Source of the DNA: Steinernema hermaphroditum
Lineage: Eukaryota; Nematoda; Chromadorea; Rhabditida; Steinernematidae
Length of the DNA stretch: 64,000 nt
Assembly (NCBI GenBank): GCA_030435675.1
Contig: CM059622.1
Span: forward strand, 12,214,001-12,278,000
Direction: 5' to 3'
The first letter of the stretch is position 1. Each line of letters opens with the position of its first letter. The position numbers and the translations under genes were made by a program. This document shows positions 34,212-44,830 of the stretch, in pieces. The notes under the pieces are model-generated. The model saw only the letters and a program-made list of their open reading frames with translations. It was not told the DNA's origin and ran no database searches.

Positions 34212-34282
34212 GGGCGGGCATACGATATATCCGTCAGTTTTTGTCCGTCTATTCCCGGGCGGACATACGATACATCCGTCAG
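34212..34282. repeat. two 26-bp direct repeats
   Basis: gggcgg(g/a)catacgata at 34212 and 34257, each continuing (t/c)atccgtcag; the units differ at two positions and are 45 bp apart. Confidence 0.85.
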
Positions 34283-34393
34283 ATCAAAACATAATGTTCA
34301 CGAGCACAGGGTGTACAAAATATTTATACAGCAACAAACAACTGTCTAACAAGTCTAACAACATTACAACATTGTAACAAGAACAACGAAGGT

Positions 34394-35030
34394 CTAAGAG
34401 AGTATACCAGCCATTGAATGCGAAGCAAAAAACTCATAAATCGACTGCTGGAAAGTTTCAGCATGCGGAGCCTTGAAGGATCCAAAGATCACCATTTCTT
34501 TCCTGGCCCTCGTGAGCATCACTACCAATCGCGGATTTATCATGTCGTTGTAGAGGTCTGAGTACGTGTCGTGGAGGAAGGTTAGGTTCTGACGTGGTAA
34601 TGATATCAGAATGATATCATTTTCATCTCCCTGGATTTCGTCCACAGTATAAACATTGCGAAACGTCTGAGAGAGAAGGCCCTTCTGAGCCACGTACGGT
34701 GTGACGATTGATACGTGGTTCTTTTCTTCGTCCGAGATCGTCTGAAAGAAATCCGTGATGGCCTTGACGTGTCCACGGTTGATCCAGGAATCGCCTTGTT
34801 GTTCAGCTGGCGAATTCACAATAACATGGCGCGGTATGGTAAGCGTCTGGTTTTCACAGGTGACATTGTCATTGAAATTATTGAAAGCACTGAAAACGTT
34901 GCAGTGACACAATACTTACTAGAAGCGATCGAATACAAACTTGTATAATAGGCTCGGACCACGATAAGAACGTCTGAGATGTGTACGACTTGCACTGCAC
35001 AAGGCCTTCGTGACGTCCATGAGCGATATG
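34394..35030 (-). pseudogene. SF1 (Upf1-like) helicase, C-terminal RecA domain only
   Basis: Two exons are visible: about 35030-34920, with RTHLRRSYRGPSLLYKF (helicase motif IV region), and 34889-34394. A 30-nt intron (gtaagt...ttttcag) restores FVFDRFY-AFNNF in frame. The second exon has IVTPYVAQKGLL, motif V as VYTVDEIQGDENDIILIS and motif VI as VVMLTRARKEMVIFGS. The ATP-binding Walker motifs are absent, and SINE R3 copy 2 lies immediately upstream at 35165. Upf1/NAM7-like helicases unwind RNA or DNA; this fragment cannot. It is either a 5'-truncated relic or the end of a gene split by the repeat. Confidence 0.65.
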
Positions 35031-35164
35031 GCCAAAATAGTAGCGTCCTTGTTTTTTACGTTCAGTGGCTCTCGAAAGGAAAGTGTACATGCAAAGAGCG
35101 CCAATGACAGCGGCAGAAGAGCGCGAAATGTACATCCATGCGCCAATTACGCTAATAAACCCGG

Positions 35165-35580
35165 CTGCGCGCGAATTCGCGCCCTCCAGGTACTAAAAGC
35201 CAATTAGGAGCTCATGCAAATGGCTGAAGTTGGGGCCAAAAACTGTAGCCCTGCGGGCGGCAAGATTGGTGCTCATGCAAATGACTGAAGTTGTCCAAAA
35301 ATCTGCAAAGCTAAAAAATACGCTAAAAACGGCACAAAAACTGTAAAGAAACGCAAAGCCTTGCATCCCCAGAGATATGGTGGAAGTATAGCGCTGCCAT
35401 CTCAACTGCTTGTGTGGCTCATTGCGAACGTGCTTCGTTTGTAAGCGGGCGGTGCCGGGTTCGGTTCCCCTCGGGGTCCTTATTTTGTGTGGGTGTTTTC
35501 CCCGTGCTCACGGAAAAACACACACACACACACACACACAAACAGACCAACGGACCCGTCGGTTCTCCATTTATATATAG
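35165..35580 (+). mobile_element. tRNA-derived SINE, family R3, copy 2
   Basis: Opposite orientation to 23350-23855. A box TGGCTCATTGCG (35415-35426) and B box GGTTCGGTTCC (35458-35468), then ggggtccttattttgtgtggg, an (AC)n tract and accaacggacccgtcggttc, as in copy 1. The distal gcgcgaattcgcgccctc block lies at 35169-35186, upstream of the A box on this strand, so the pol III promo­ter is internal or the element is composite. Confidence 0.7.
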
Positions 35581-35589
35581 GGGATACCG

Positions 35590-36606
35590 GTCATGTCATA
35601 TCTAAAGGGGTGCTGTTAAGCGATGGTTATTCTGCATTCTTTTATGTACATCCAAACATGAGTGAGCGGATAAATCTCAAACTTAATAATAAACGTGTAC
35701 ACGAATAAATAGAAACACGATGGGTATGACAAGAGAGTGATAGTTATTTTGCATTATGAGCTCACTGTCTGGAGAGAACGGTTCCCATAAGACCGTGTAA
35801 GCTGCAAAAATGCCATGGAAGGTGTGGGAAGACGTCAATGCTAGACCATGGTGATCTGCGAATTGTGCTTAAACACATTTTATTAGTGCTAATTGCCTTC
35901 ACATACCAATCAATGAGTCTCTAGGGATGATTAGGATCCGGAATTTGGTCCAAAAATCAAAGATTCAAAGACGGAGAACCATCGCCAACTCGTCTAAAAG
36001 TCTCTAGGAGCTTCTGTGAGAAGAATTCTGTAAAGAATTTAGTGGTTGTTATTAGCAAAGGAGGCAAGATGGATGCCTACCTTTATGAGAATCTCATTCT
36101 GAAATCTGACACTGCTGTAGTAAGCCAATTCAGTTATGGAAATCAGCAAAGAGCAACTTACTAGAGTACGCCCTCAAACAGTCCAGATCTCAATCCAATG
36201 GCCTTGATAAAAAGGCCTTCCCAGTTCACCAGGAATACAAGGTTTCAAAACAGCGCACGAATCAGCATCTCTTGCTTTTAGGCATATGGCTAATAAGAAC
36301 AACAATTCGTGGTCCATATTAGTTACTCATGCCTAATCTCGGACCAGCATCATGTGCCTGCTGTACTACTTGAATTTAATAAAATTCAAAAGGCGATCTT
36401 AGCAAAAGAATTGTTTTACTTTAGAATATGCCAATGTGCTTGTTTTTTCCTTGTTTTCCAAAATGTTTTAAATCGCTTTTTGTTTTCAGGATATGTTTGG
36501 TGCAAACGAGTTGTTTTTGATCGATCGCTCCCTGTATTGCCCATCCCACTTGTTTACCATCAGAAGTGACAACTGCAATTGAAAATAACTCAGTCAACTA
36601 TTTCGA
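35590..36606. other. intergenic upstream of the PEBP gene
   Basis: No supported gene. The last 200 bp would hold the promoter of the plus-strand gene at 36607. Confidence 0.35.
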
Positions 36607-37278
36607 ATGACTTTGCTGCTGTTGACATTTTCTATTCTGCTCGCTTCGATTTCGGCTGATGTGCCTGGCGACTTCCAGGAGAGTCAAATCGTACCGGATG
36701 TTATCCCAATAGCACCGGAAGACGAAGCTCATGTAACCTACAAGAAAGGCTTCGATGTTAGATCGCGTTTTTCTTTCAAATCCTTTTTAATCGTTTTCAG
36801 GTTAATTTGGGGAATGAAGCGACACCAGGAGAAGTTCAAACAGCTCCGCGAGTGAGTTGGCCAGCCGAGAAGAAATCCCTCTATTCACTTTTTATGATTG
36901 GTTGGTATTAATATATGCTATGGCAGCATAGTTCTTTAAGATCCCGATGCGCCCAGTCGTGAATCGCCTTCAATGCACGAGTTTCTGCACTGGATGGTGG
37001 TGAACATTCCTGGATCGAAGGTCGCAAAGGGCGATACGTTAATCGACTACTTCCCACCAACTCCACCCCCGGGAACCGGACCCCATCGCTATGTTTTCCT
37101 CGTTTACAAGCAGCAGGACGAGATCGATGATAGTGCCGCACCCACCAAAAGAGCTGGATTTAGTGTTTCTCAGTTTGCGCAACAACACAACCTTGGCAAT
37201 CCTGTAGCCGGGAACTTCTTTATGGTACAAAACTCCGTTTTATCTTGTAAAGACAGCCATTTTCAGGCACAGCGTTAA
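36607..37278 (+). CDS. secreted phosphatidylethanolamine-binding protein (PEBP)
   Basis: Exons are 36607-36756, 36801-36900, 36941-37224 and a 12-nt last exon 37267-37278, giving 181 residues. Residues 1-17 (MTLLLLTFSILLASISA) form a signal peptide. The PEBP fold is clear: VNLGNEATP, the ligand-pocket signature DPDAPSR, then HWMVVNIPGSKVAKGD, GPHRYVFLVYKQ and FAQQHNLGNPVAGNFFM. PEBPs bind anionic ligands or lipid head groups and modulate kinases or proteases (family knowledge); a secreted form may act outside the cell. The usual acidic tail after the NFF segment is missing, leaving only AQR. AATAAA lies at 37337-37342, within the 3' coding end of the convergent receptor gap. Start chosen for the signal peptide and position. 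Confidence 0.88.
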
Positions 37279-37363
37279 CAACGTGGAGCATCACATTCGG
37301 ACCATAGCCGTTTATTTGTCCGATATACATATTTACAATAAATCTAGAATCACAGCCGGACCC

Positions 37364-38489
37364 TCACCAGCAGGCCGAATTCATGAAGGCATGAACGATG
37401 CGCCTTCGGACTTGTCTAAACGATTTGATATTTCTATAACTGAATACGAAAAGATCACCTGTTCATGAGAACGCAGAGAAACATGCTGAGCCCTGAGTTG
37501 CCGATCCACATCATATTCAACACGTAGTTGATTATTATGTTGGGGCCCGTAAATAGCTGTAACTTGACATCGTTCTATTGTTTCGGACTAGACTCACCTG
37601 AAGCTTGTGCCACAGGAAGTTCTGAATTGTGCACCAAAGCGTTATTATTAAGGCTTGGACAAGAATGACTCGATTAGCTCTGTACTTGGCAGCCGAGGCC
37701 ACGTCGCTTTTCTAAACGATTGATTGTTGCACAGGTCAAACAAGGAGATCCCTTACGAATCTCACCAATTTTACGGCAATTGTCAAATACAGTAGCCAAG
37801 CAATGAAAATCCCGACGATCTGGTAGTAGAAGACAAACTCAGTTCGTGTTGCAGTCCATGGAAGAGAATAGTCGTAAGTCCATCCCAGGTCTTCGACAAC
37901 ATAGAATGTGTACACTTTTCCCGACAGCTGGACGCCCGTGTATGCCAGAAACACGAGAGCTGTGAGAACATACCAAATCTGAATAACGTTCAATGGTTTC
38001 ATCTAGATGATATGTTTTGGATACTGTACTTTTACTCGGCTGCCGTAGAATAGCGTCTTCTCCTGCTCCCACCAACAGAAGAGCACAAAGCGATGAAATG
38101 CCAGAAGTATGGTAACGAATATGTACGTCTCGTAGCCAGGGCTGATCATAGTGGCGAGAACCTGCATGACATCATCTTCATGTTTTCACAGCGGTGACTA
38201 CCTGGTAAACCCAATGCTCAGCGTCGTATCTGAGAAGTGTAAAGACTCCTGTAGCAAAGTGGGACATGCCCTGCAAAACGTCGAATATTCCCATCATTAG
38301 CATGAACTTGTAAGCAGTGTGTATCCGGAGCGACTTGCTTTGGTATATGACCTGAATGTGCGCACTTTAATTACTTTCTCGCCACCGGCCACTTACTGAA
38401 AGTACTATTGCATTTAGCGAGAGGCATGTTAAGCTGAGAAGAACAATACCAAGACCAGCAAGACAGTAGAAATCGAATTGAATTTCCAT
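37364..38489 (-). CDS. srt-like serpentine receptor A (7TM)
   Basis: Seven exons: 38489-38397, 38351-38202, 38161-38036, 37978-37757, 37711-37598, 37556-37459 and 37415-37364, giving 284 residues. It starts MEIQFDFYCLAGLGIVLL, has TAYKFMLMMGIFDVLQGMSH, ISPGYETYIFVTILLAFHRF, ILVQALIITLWCTIQNFLWH and WIGNSGLSMFLCVLMNR spliced to QVRRRI. The tyrosine-rich, NR-ending pattern resembles the C. elegans srt family within the Srg superfamily (family knowledge). Exon lengths 126+222 and 114+98 equal the 348 and 212 of the upstream cluster, so it shares ancestry with those receptors but keeps two more introns. It converges on the PEBP gene with only 85 nt between stop codons. Confidence 0.85.
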
Positions 38490-40076
38490 AGCACCTCTAA
38501 ATTTATGATAAGTCAGAAGCACTGTTACAGAAACGAAATCGCGTTACACCGCGACAACACTGGGCAAAGCGAAATGTATAAGTAGGGAAAATCGGCTGTG
38601 AGAGCGAGCACAGTTGACAATGACGCATCTAATAAAAAGACCAACTAGAGCGAAAGCGACAAACTCATTCAGGCATATCTTAAGCTTTGCCACAAACATA
38701 ATTCGCACGGTTTCTAATAGAAACGAAGCAAGTAGGACGCATAGCATGTCTGTAGATTTTCGTGAGAAATCCGCTGGGTCCGGACGCAAACAACATAACT
38801 TTCTGAGAAGTCTGGATAAAACAAAGACAAGACTACCTACGCGGAAAGTCACATGAAGTGCACTACAGGATAGCCCAAGAAGTATATATTTTGAGCAGGT
38901 CAGTCTAGTGATCGGATAGAAATACTGAACCGGGTGAGCGGAGTTGTGAGTTACGCGGTTTGTTCGCGTTCGCTGTGTTTTTTACTTTTGTATTCTTATC
39001 ATTTTAGAATTTTGTCCATAACTGAATATTACATAAGTTCAATTCATAAACTTCACAGAGATCTTTTCGTCCAGTGCAATGTACTAATCAAAATCCCCTC
39101 AGAGAGGTGCACTATGACAACTACAAGGTGTACTCAAAAGAGGCACAGGTGGAAATCAGTGCCGTTTTTCAAACACATCACTGGCATCTGTTTCCGATAT
39201 GCCGTGTTTTGCACTATCACTAACAAGGAAAAGTGTACCACATGCGGATAGGACTAAGCGCTTGTGGGATGGTATATAATCTGGAGGGCAGACATGCATA
39301 GACTGAATTAAGATTTAGTAAATATTTCATTGAAACCGCGAAAATTACGAAAAGCGACTACTACAGTACCTAGAAACTGTCCGTTTACCTAGGCGGTAGT
39401 GGTTTGGAATGCCATTTTTGTAAGGTTCGAACCTCGGAAAGGTTAGTTTTGGTTTTCTTGTTTGGGCGCACATACACATCTTGTTGTGTGCAATGTGTTT
39501 TTCAATGTATCATACTGCTGCGCAAAACTTATTTCCTTAATTTCCTTATTCAATGTGTCATGCTCTAGCACAAAACTTCCTGATTGTTATGATTTTGTAA
39601 CTTGAAAAAGAAAGTGGCAAACATATCTCATGCGGATTTCATTCGAACTTGGTATGCAGATAGCGTTAGATTTCTTTCCCTAATGAAAGCGGCTGTAAAG
39701 AGGTTACGAGTTTATCTTCTCTTACATCTCGAAAGACTTCTTTCGTATGCGAACATACAGCCTTAAGAACAGCCTGCAATTGTCGAGACCATTTCAACAC
39801 ACGGTTGGTTCACCGAAAAAACAAATGAAAAAACAGACAAGCTCTAAATGAAAACTTGGTTCGTGGACCTCAAAATCGACAATCGGTCAATATGAAAGGC
39901 GTAACTATAAGAATGACAGCACTCATTAACATATACATCTAAGTCTAATGTCGACCTCTAAGCTTGAGTCCATGTATCACAGATTGTCCTGAAGAAAACA
40001 TGCGAAGGCCAGGTGGAAAGGTTACTCGTTGACATATGTGCTTCTGTGTGCATACTTTCAATTAAACTTTAAATTC
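38490..40076. other. intergenic region with a possible SINE
   Basis: At 39397-39434 TAGTGGTTTGG and GGTTCGAACCT resemble A and B boxes, but only 16 nt separate them, too few for an intact tRNA. Nothing else was recognised. Confidence 0.35.
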
Positions 40077-40532
40077 ACTTACGACTTTATTTTATTAACC
40101 AAAGACATTTCGCCCTGCATGACACCAATTAATAGACAGACAGAGGATGTACCTGCATCCGACTTCATTTCTGACCTGGAGTAGATGTGGAACCGTTGCG
40201 GCGCGCATCAGACGAAGTACCAGAAACGGCGGCGGAACTTCTCTTTCTCACAACATTTGGGGGGCTCCTAAGGTCGCATATGCTTCTGAGAGATGGGTTC
40301 GGAAGTTCCGTCTTCCTCAGAGCGTCCGCGACCTTCAGCATGACTTCACACGCAGCCTGATGCCTGGCGTCGGACATCTTGTTTGCTAATGGTGGTGGGA
40401 CTACGGCTTCCGAGCGTCCCAATTCCTTTTTGAAGCCGGAAAACTCTCGACTGCCATAGGGTTTACCACCAGACCAACCGGACACTCAGAGAGCGACCGG
40501 AGGGACCGACCTCTCGCCACCGCTGAGTCTCA
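40077..40532 (-). mobile_element. R1 retroposon-like element, copy 3
   Basis: Starts ACTTAC and ends GAGTCTCA, flanked by the octamer TTAAATTC at 40069-40076 and 40533-40540. On the minus strand a frame is open from 40485 to 40165 and includes MSDARHQAACEVMLKVADAL, the longest version of the peptide seen in the family, with AATAAA downstream. Copies at 14684 and 27010 break the frame soon after. The peptide has no family I know. Confidence 0.75.
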
Positions 40533-40540
40533 TTAAATTC

Positions 40541-41511
40541 ATTCTAAATTCGGGCCCTTTTTAAGTCACTCAAAGTGTTTTATTTTTAAATGTTCTTGTG
40601 CGTAAATTTCTGTACAAAAATAGGTAAGCGGGTGGAAAAAAGCTGGAACGCGGAACTACAGCATCACTTATCCAGATGAGAAAATAACATGCTGGATTAC
40701 ATGAAAAGGAAAGTATATTCACAACTTCTGATTACTTCAAAACAAGGATGACTGTCAACGACCAAAGTCATTATGGGAATTTCATTGTAAACGAAACGAA
40801 AAACAACTCCCACAGACAATGTCAAAGCTTCGTAAATTCAGTACACATCACATTGACATACCTTTCAACTTTAGTAGAATAGAATGCTTTTCCGTGACTA
40901 ATTACCCATAATAATGCTATTTTCGGAGTTCTCCACAAACAAAGCGTTTCTGAGTAAATATCTTGGTCGGCTAACATCAGATGGATACGATCTCTGAGAT
41001 ACTCTCTGATTATGAGATATGATTTCGGAGGCGTATCTATCGCTCGAAATGTGGTTCCCCGAAACAAGAAGTATTCTCATTAGGTGATTCACGTAATAGC
41101 CTTCGCTTATGTGCGAAAAGGAAACCATTACGTCTTCGGAGGGTGACGTCGTAACCTTTCAAATCATATGCATGTCGAGATAAATTTGAGCTTTAAAAGA
41201 TGGACAGCCTTCATGAAAAGCTGTCGTTTAAGGGCTAAGAAATGGGTTCACAGCTAGCTGTTCCCAAAATGTTTAGAGAACCTGATCATACACCAAAAAT
41301 CCAATTTTCTTTAATTTATATAAAGTTCCAACATCCCTTGTACTATGAAACCTTTCCGGAGGCGACAGAACACCATCTAATCTCTTCTGTCAATATCCAT
41401 TCCAAGAGAATCGTTCGAAACAGAAAATATTGACGGATTGTGAAACTTTGATTTGCCGTAAGCAAAGAATTATCGAGACGGCTTCGCCTTATCAGTGCAG
41501 CACGCAACAAC
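40541..41511. other. intergenic upstream of CYP-A
   Basis: No supported feature. The last part would carry the CYP-A promoter; no clear element seen. Confidence 0.35.
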
Positions 41512-43339
41512 ATGTTGTCTCCGGCTGCTTTCGTCCTTCTGTTTTTTATCCTATATTACCTTTACGCCCGACATAAACGGATCCGATCGCTTCCGCCTGG
41601 TCCTTTTGCATGGCCGTTGGTTGGAAACTACGTTCAAATGGGCATAGCCCATTCGAAGGGAATATCTCTGGTTGAGTGGTATGAGGAGTGCAGGAGAAAA
41701 TATGGAAACGTGTTTACCGTCTGGCAGGGGCCGATGCCCATCGTAATGGTTGTGGACTATGACACAATCGTTGAGTCATATTTGAAAAACGCTGAAGCTC
41801 ATGCAGGACGACAGAAGGCGTTTGTTTTGACCGGTTACAGGGGTAAGTAATTTCATAAAAGCACTTGAGAAGCAATTGGTTGTTGAGTGGCTTTGTCATG
41901 GATTAGTTCCTTGAATTCCATAATGCGTTTAGAATACATGGGACTTGTATGGACTGATGGACCTGCATGGCAAGAACAGCGCCGTTTTTCGCTTCGCGTT
42001 CTTCGAGATTTCGGTCTTGGACGCAATTTGATGCAGCAACGGATCCTCGAGGAAATTGGATGCAAGTTCGAGAGACTGGAAGAAGCGATCGAATCTAGTC
42101 CGGATAGGAAGCTCCTACTGGATCCAGGACCATTCCTTGACATACTGATTGGGTCGGTCATCAACAGAATTTTGGTTGGCTACCGCTACGATGAATCCAA
42201 TGAAGAAGAATTACGAAAACTGAAAGGAGGCTTGGACAGGCAGCTTGATGAACTTACCCCTATTGACATGATCGTTTTCAATGAGCGAACCTATAAGCTG
42301 CCAGTCTTCAAGCAACGATATAACACCGTGGCAATTCCACAGGTGGAAATTCTCGATCATCTGATGAATATTGTGAACAAGAGGTAGAAGAGAATCAGTC
42401 GAATGAATAACCCTTCACCCCAGAAAGGAACTTGTGAGAAGCGGAGCGCACACTATCGATCCAGAAGATCCAGAGGACTACATTGACGCTTATCTGGTAG
42501 AGATGAACAGAAGACAGAACAGTGGAGAACCGATGGGATCCTTTAGGTGAGACAGACATGAACTCATCATGCTACTCTAAATTCCAGTGAAAAGTTCTTA
42601 TTCATGAATCTGCTTGACTTGTTTATGGCCGGAACTGAAACATCGATCGGCACCCTTAAATGGGGTTTAGTGCACATGCTACACAAGCCCGAAATTCAGG
42701 AGAAGTTGAGGGACGAAGTGTTGAAGATTACTGGTGGAAACAGATTTGTGGAAATCGCTGACAAGGCCAATATGCCATATGCAAATGCTGTTGTTGCGGT
42801 AACAAGGTCTAGATCACATAAAAAGGCAATGTCTGTGCTTATAGGAAAATCTACGCTGCTCCTATATCCTCAACTTCAATGTCTTACACGAAACCACAAT
42901 GGAGACCACTATCGGCGATTACGTTCTTCCCAAGGGAACGGTAACCACTCCACAGTTGAGTGTTGCTTTAAGAGACGCTAACGTCTTTGAAAATCCACTT
43001 GAGGTAATCAAACTACATGTCCTTGGAATGGTTCTTTCCAGTTCGATCCAGAGCGCTTCTTGACGAATAAACAACTCGACAAGAAGGTCATCGCGTTTGG
43101 CGTCGGAAAGCGGGCATGCCTCGGAGAAAGCCTAGCGCGAGCCGAAATCTTCTTGGTACTCAGAATGTTCAACGAAGTCTTTTCTAAATGAGGTGTAGGT
43201 GTTGACGAACTTCGTCCAGCGATTCAAGTTCTCGCCTGCCGTCGAAGGCCAGCCACCGAAGCTGGAACCACTTTCGCTCATCACCAATATGCATCGCGTG
43301 AAGCCATACAAAATGACTGTTCAGAAAGTATCTTCCTAA
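41512..43339 (+). CDS. cytochrome P450, CYP2 clan, copy A
   Basis: Seven exons: 41512-41842, 41933-42383, 42424-42546, 42588-42798, 42845-43003, 43042-43155 and 43199-43339, giving 509 residues. The N-terminus is a membrane anchor followed by the proline hinge [14 protein letters not shown]. The I-helix oxygen-binding site is AGTETS, the K-helix ExxR is ENLR, and the haem loop is [11 protein letters not shown] with the axial Cys. [20 protein letters not shown] is the WxxxR-type C-helix. Such enzymes are ER mono-oxygenases acting on lipids or xenobiotics (family knowledge); it resembles nematode CYP33-35-like genes. AATAAA lies at 43369-43374. All key residues are present. Confidence 0.9.
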
Positions 43340-43357
43340 ATATCCTTTTTGTCTTAT

Positions 43358-44822
43358 TTGTGAGTTGCAATAAACATAAAAATTCAACGCTTCTGTGGTA
43401 ATCAGCCTGTCCTCTAAGTTGAAGCAGCAGGCAGGCTATAGGTAACAATCGTCATAGGTCAAAACCGTGCAACAAATACAACAGCTACATGTCCTCTAAA
43501 CCTGCACAATCAGCTAAATTGAAGCAGCAATTTTAAAAAATAAAAAAATAATGGGCGTATGCGGACGACCGAACCGATGCGAGAAAACACAGATGCTGTA
43601 AATTTTCCATTTTAGACATGTTTCGTGCACACTATCGTCTTGATCGCTGATCAAGCGGTTATGACGCGTATTTTCCACCCTTGGAATACGCGAAATGCGG
43701 CCTAAAAAAAGGGAATTTGCAGTTCTTCTGTTACCGTCCCGGCACGACAATATTACTATACAATATTATGGGTCGAGAGTGTCCCGACACGACAATATTT
43801 CGAATTATAAAACAGTGTCCTTCGTTCCCGGTCATTTCTCGCGCGCTCAATTTCCATTTCGGCGCTTTGTCTCCTTTCTGAAGAAGATCTGTATCGTCTC
43901 GAGGCTGCAATCTGTCTGCTTTCGTTCGTTGTGCTATTCGTTTTTTACTGTCTGTTTTCTGCAAATTCGTCTCTGTCTCAATCGTCGAAACTGGACAAAC
44001 ATTGACTTTTCTGCCCTGTGACTCATCTCAACAACTTTTCTAGCCTGTCTGCTTTTTCCCGTTACGCGTGCGTGTTGTGATGATTGATCAGATGTTTCAC
44101 ACTTATTTTTTTTTACCGACCAACCACCAACAAAAATATTTTCGTATGTCATATTATTTGTGAGTTGCAATCGATACTGAGTTTCAACGGTTGTGCGACT
44201 TGTGCCCTCTAAGCTGAACTAGCAGGCAAGCCATAAGTAAGAATTATGTGTTCAAGTCGTCATAGATCGAAACCGTACAAAAAACACAACAGCTCCCCCA
44301 AAAACTGCGCAATCGGCCAAGCTGAAGCAATAATCGATTCGCTGATCGCAGAAAGAAATCTTGCAGTTCCTGTGCTCGGTTGCGATTTGAGAGTTCAGAG
44401 TGTCCCGTCGCGAAAATTTGAATGTCTACAGTATGAGTCTCTTTTCTCGCGCGCTCGATTTCCATTTCGATGGTTTGTCTCTTTTCTGCACATTTGTCTC
44501 GTCTCTTCCCATGTCTGTACGGATTTTTAGATGCCACACCCAATCATTTCTCTGTGTTATGTCTCGTCTCTGCGATTTGTCTGGTCTACAACGGTCTGTT
44601 GCGCATTTGCGTTTTTATTGTCTATTTTCTGCAAATTTGTTTCTTCTCATGTGTCTTGATCGTCGAAACTCGACAACCGCTCACTCTTCGCTCGTGACCG
44701 TGACTTATCTCAACGATTTTCCTTGTTTGCAACTTTGCAACGTATGTCTGCTTTCTCCCGTTACGCGCCCGTGCCGCTACGATTGGTGAGATGCTTCACG
44801 CTCTTGTTTTTTTTGCAGAATA
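43358..44822 (+). repeat. tandem duplication of the region upstream of the PP2A scaffold gene
   Basis: Unit 1 (about 43355-44150) and unit 2 (about 44152-44822) share cttatttgtgagttgcaat at their starts, then gtcataggtcaaaaccgt/gtcatagatcgaaaccgt, tctcgcgcgctc(a/g)atttccattt, ctgcaaatt(c/t)gt, atcgtcgaaact and tctgctttctcccgttacgcg near the ends. Unit 1 starts at the 3' end of CYP-A, and unit 2 ends at the ATG of the next gene. Unit 1 ends in a T-rich tract where unit 2 has the TTTTTGCAG splice site, so only unit 2 is joined to a coding exon. Confidence 0.85.
44805..44818 (+). promoter_or_regulatory. 3' splice site before the PP2A scaffold start (trans-splice candidate)
   Basis: A T-run ending ttttttttgcag lies 12 nt upstream of the ATG at 44831. 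This is the usual place for spliced-leader addition in nematodes; a 5' UTR intron is the alternative. Confidence 0.6.
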
Positions 44823-44830
44823 ACCAAACG

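Noticed and set aside
39397..39434. Intact tRNA gene
   Set aside because: A-box-like and B-box sequences are only 16 nt apart, too close for an anticodon arm.
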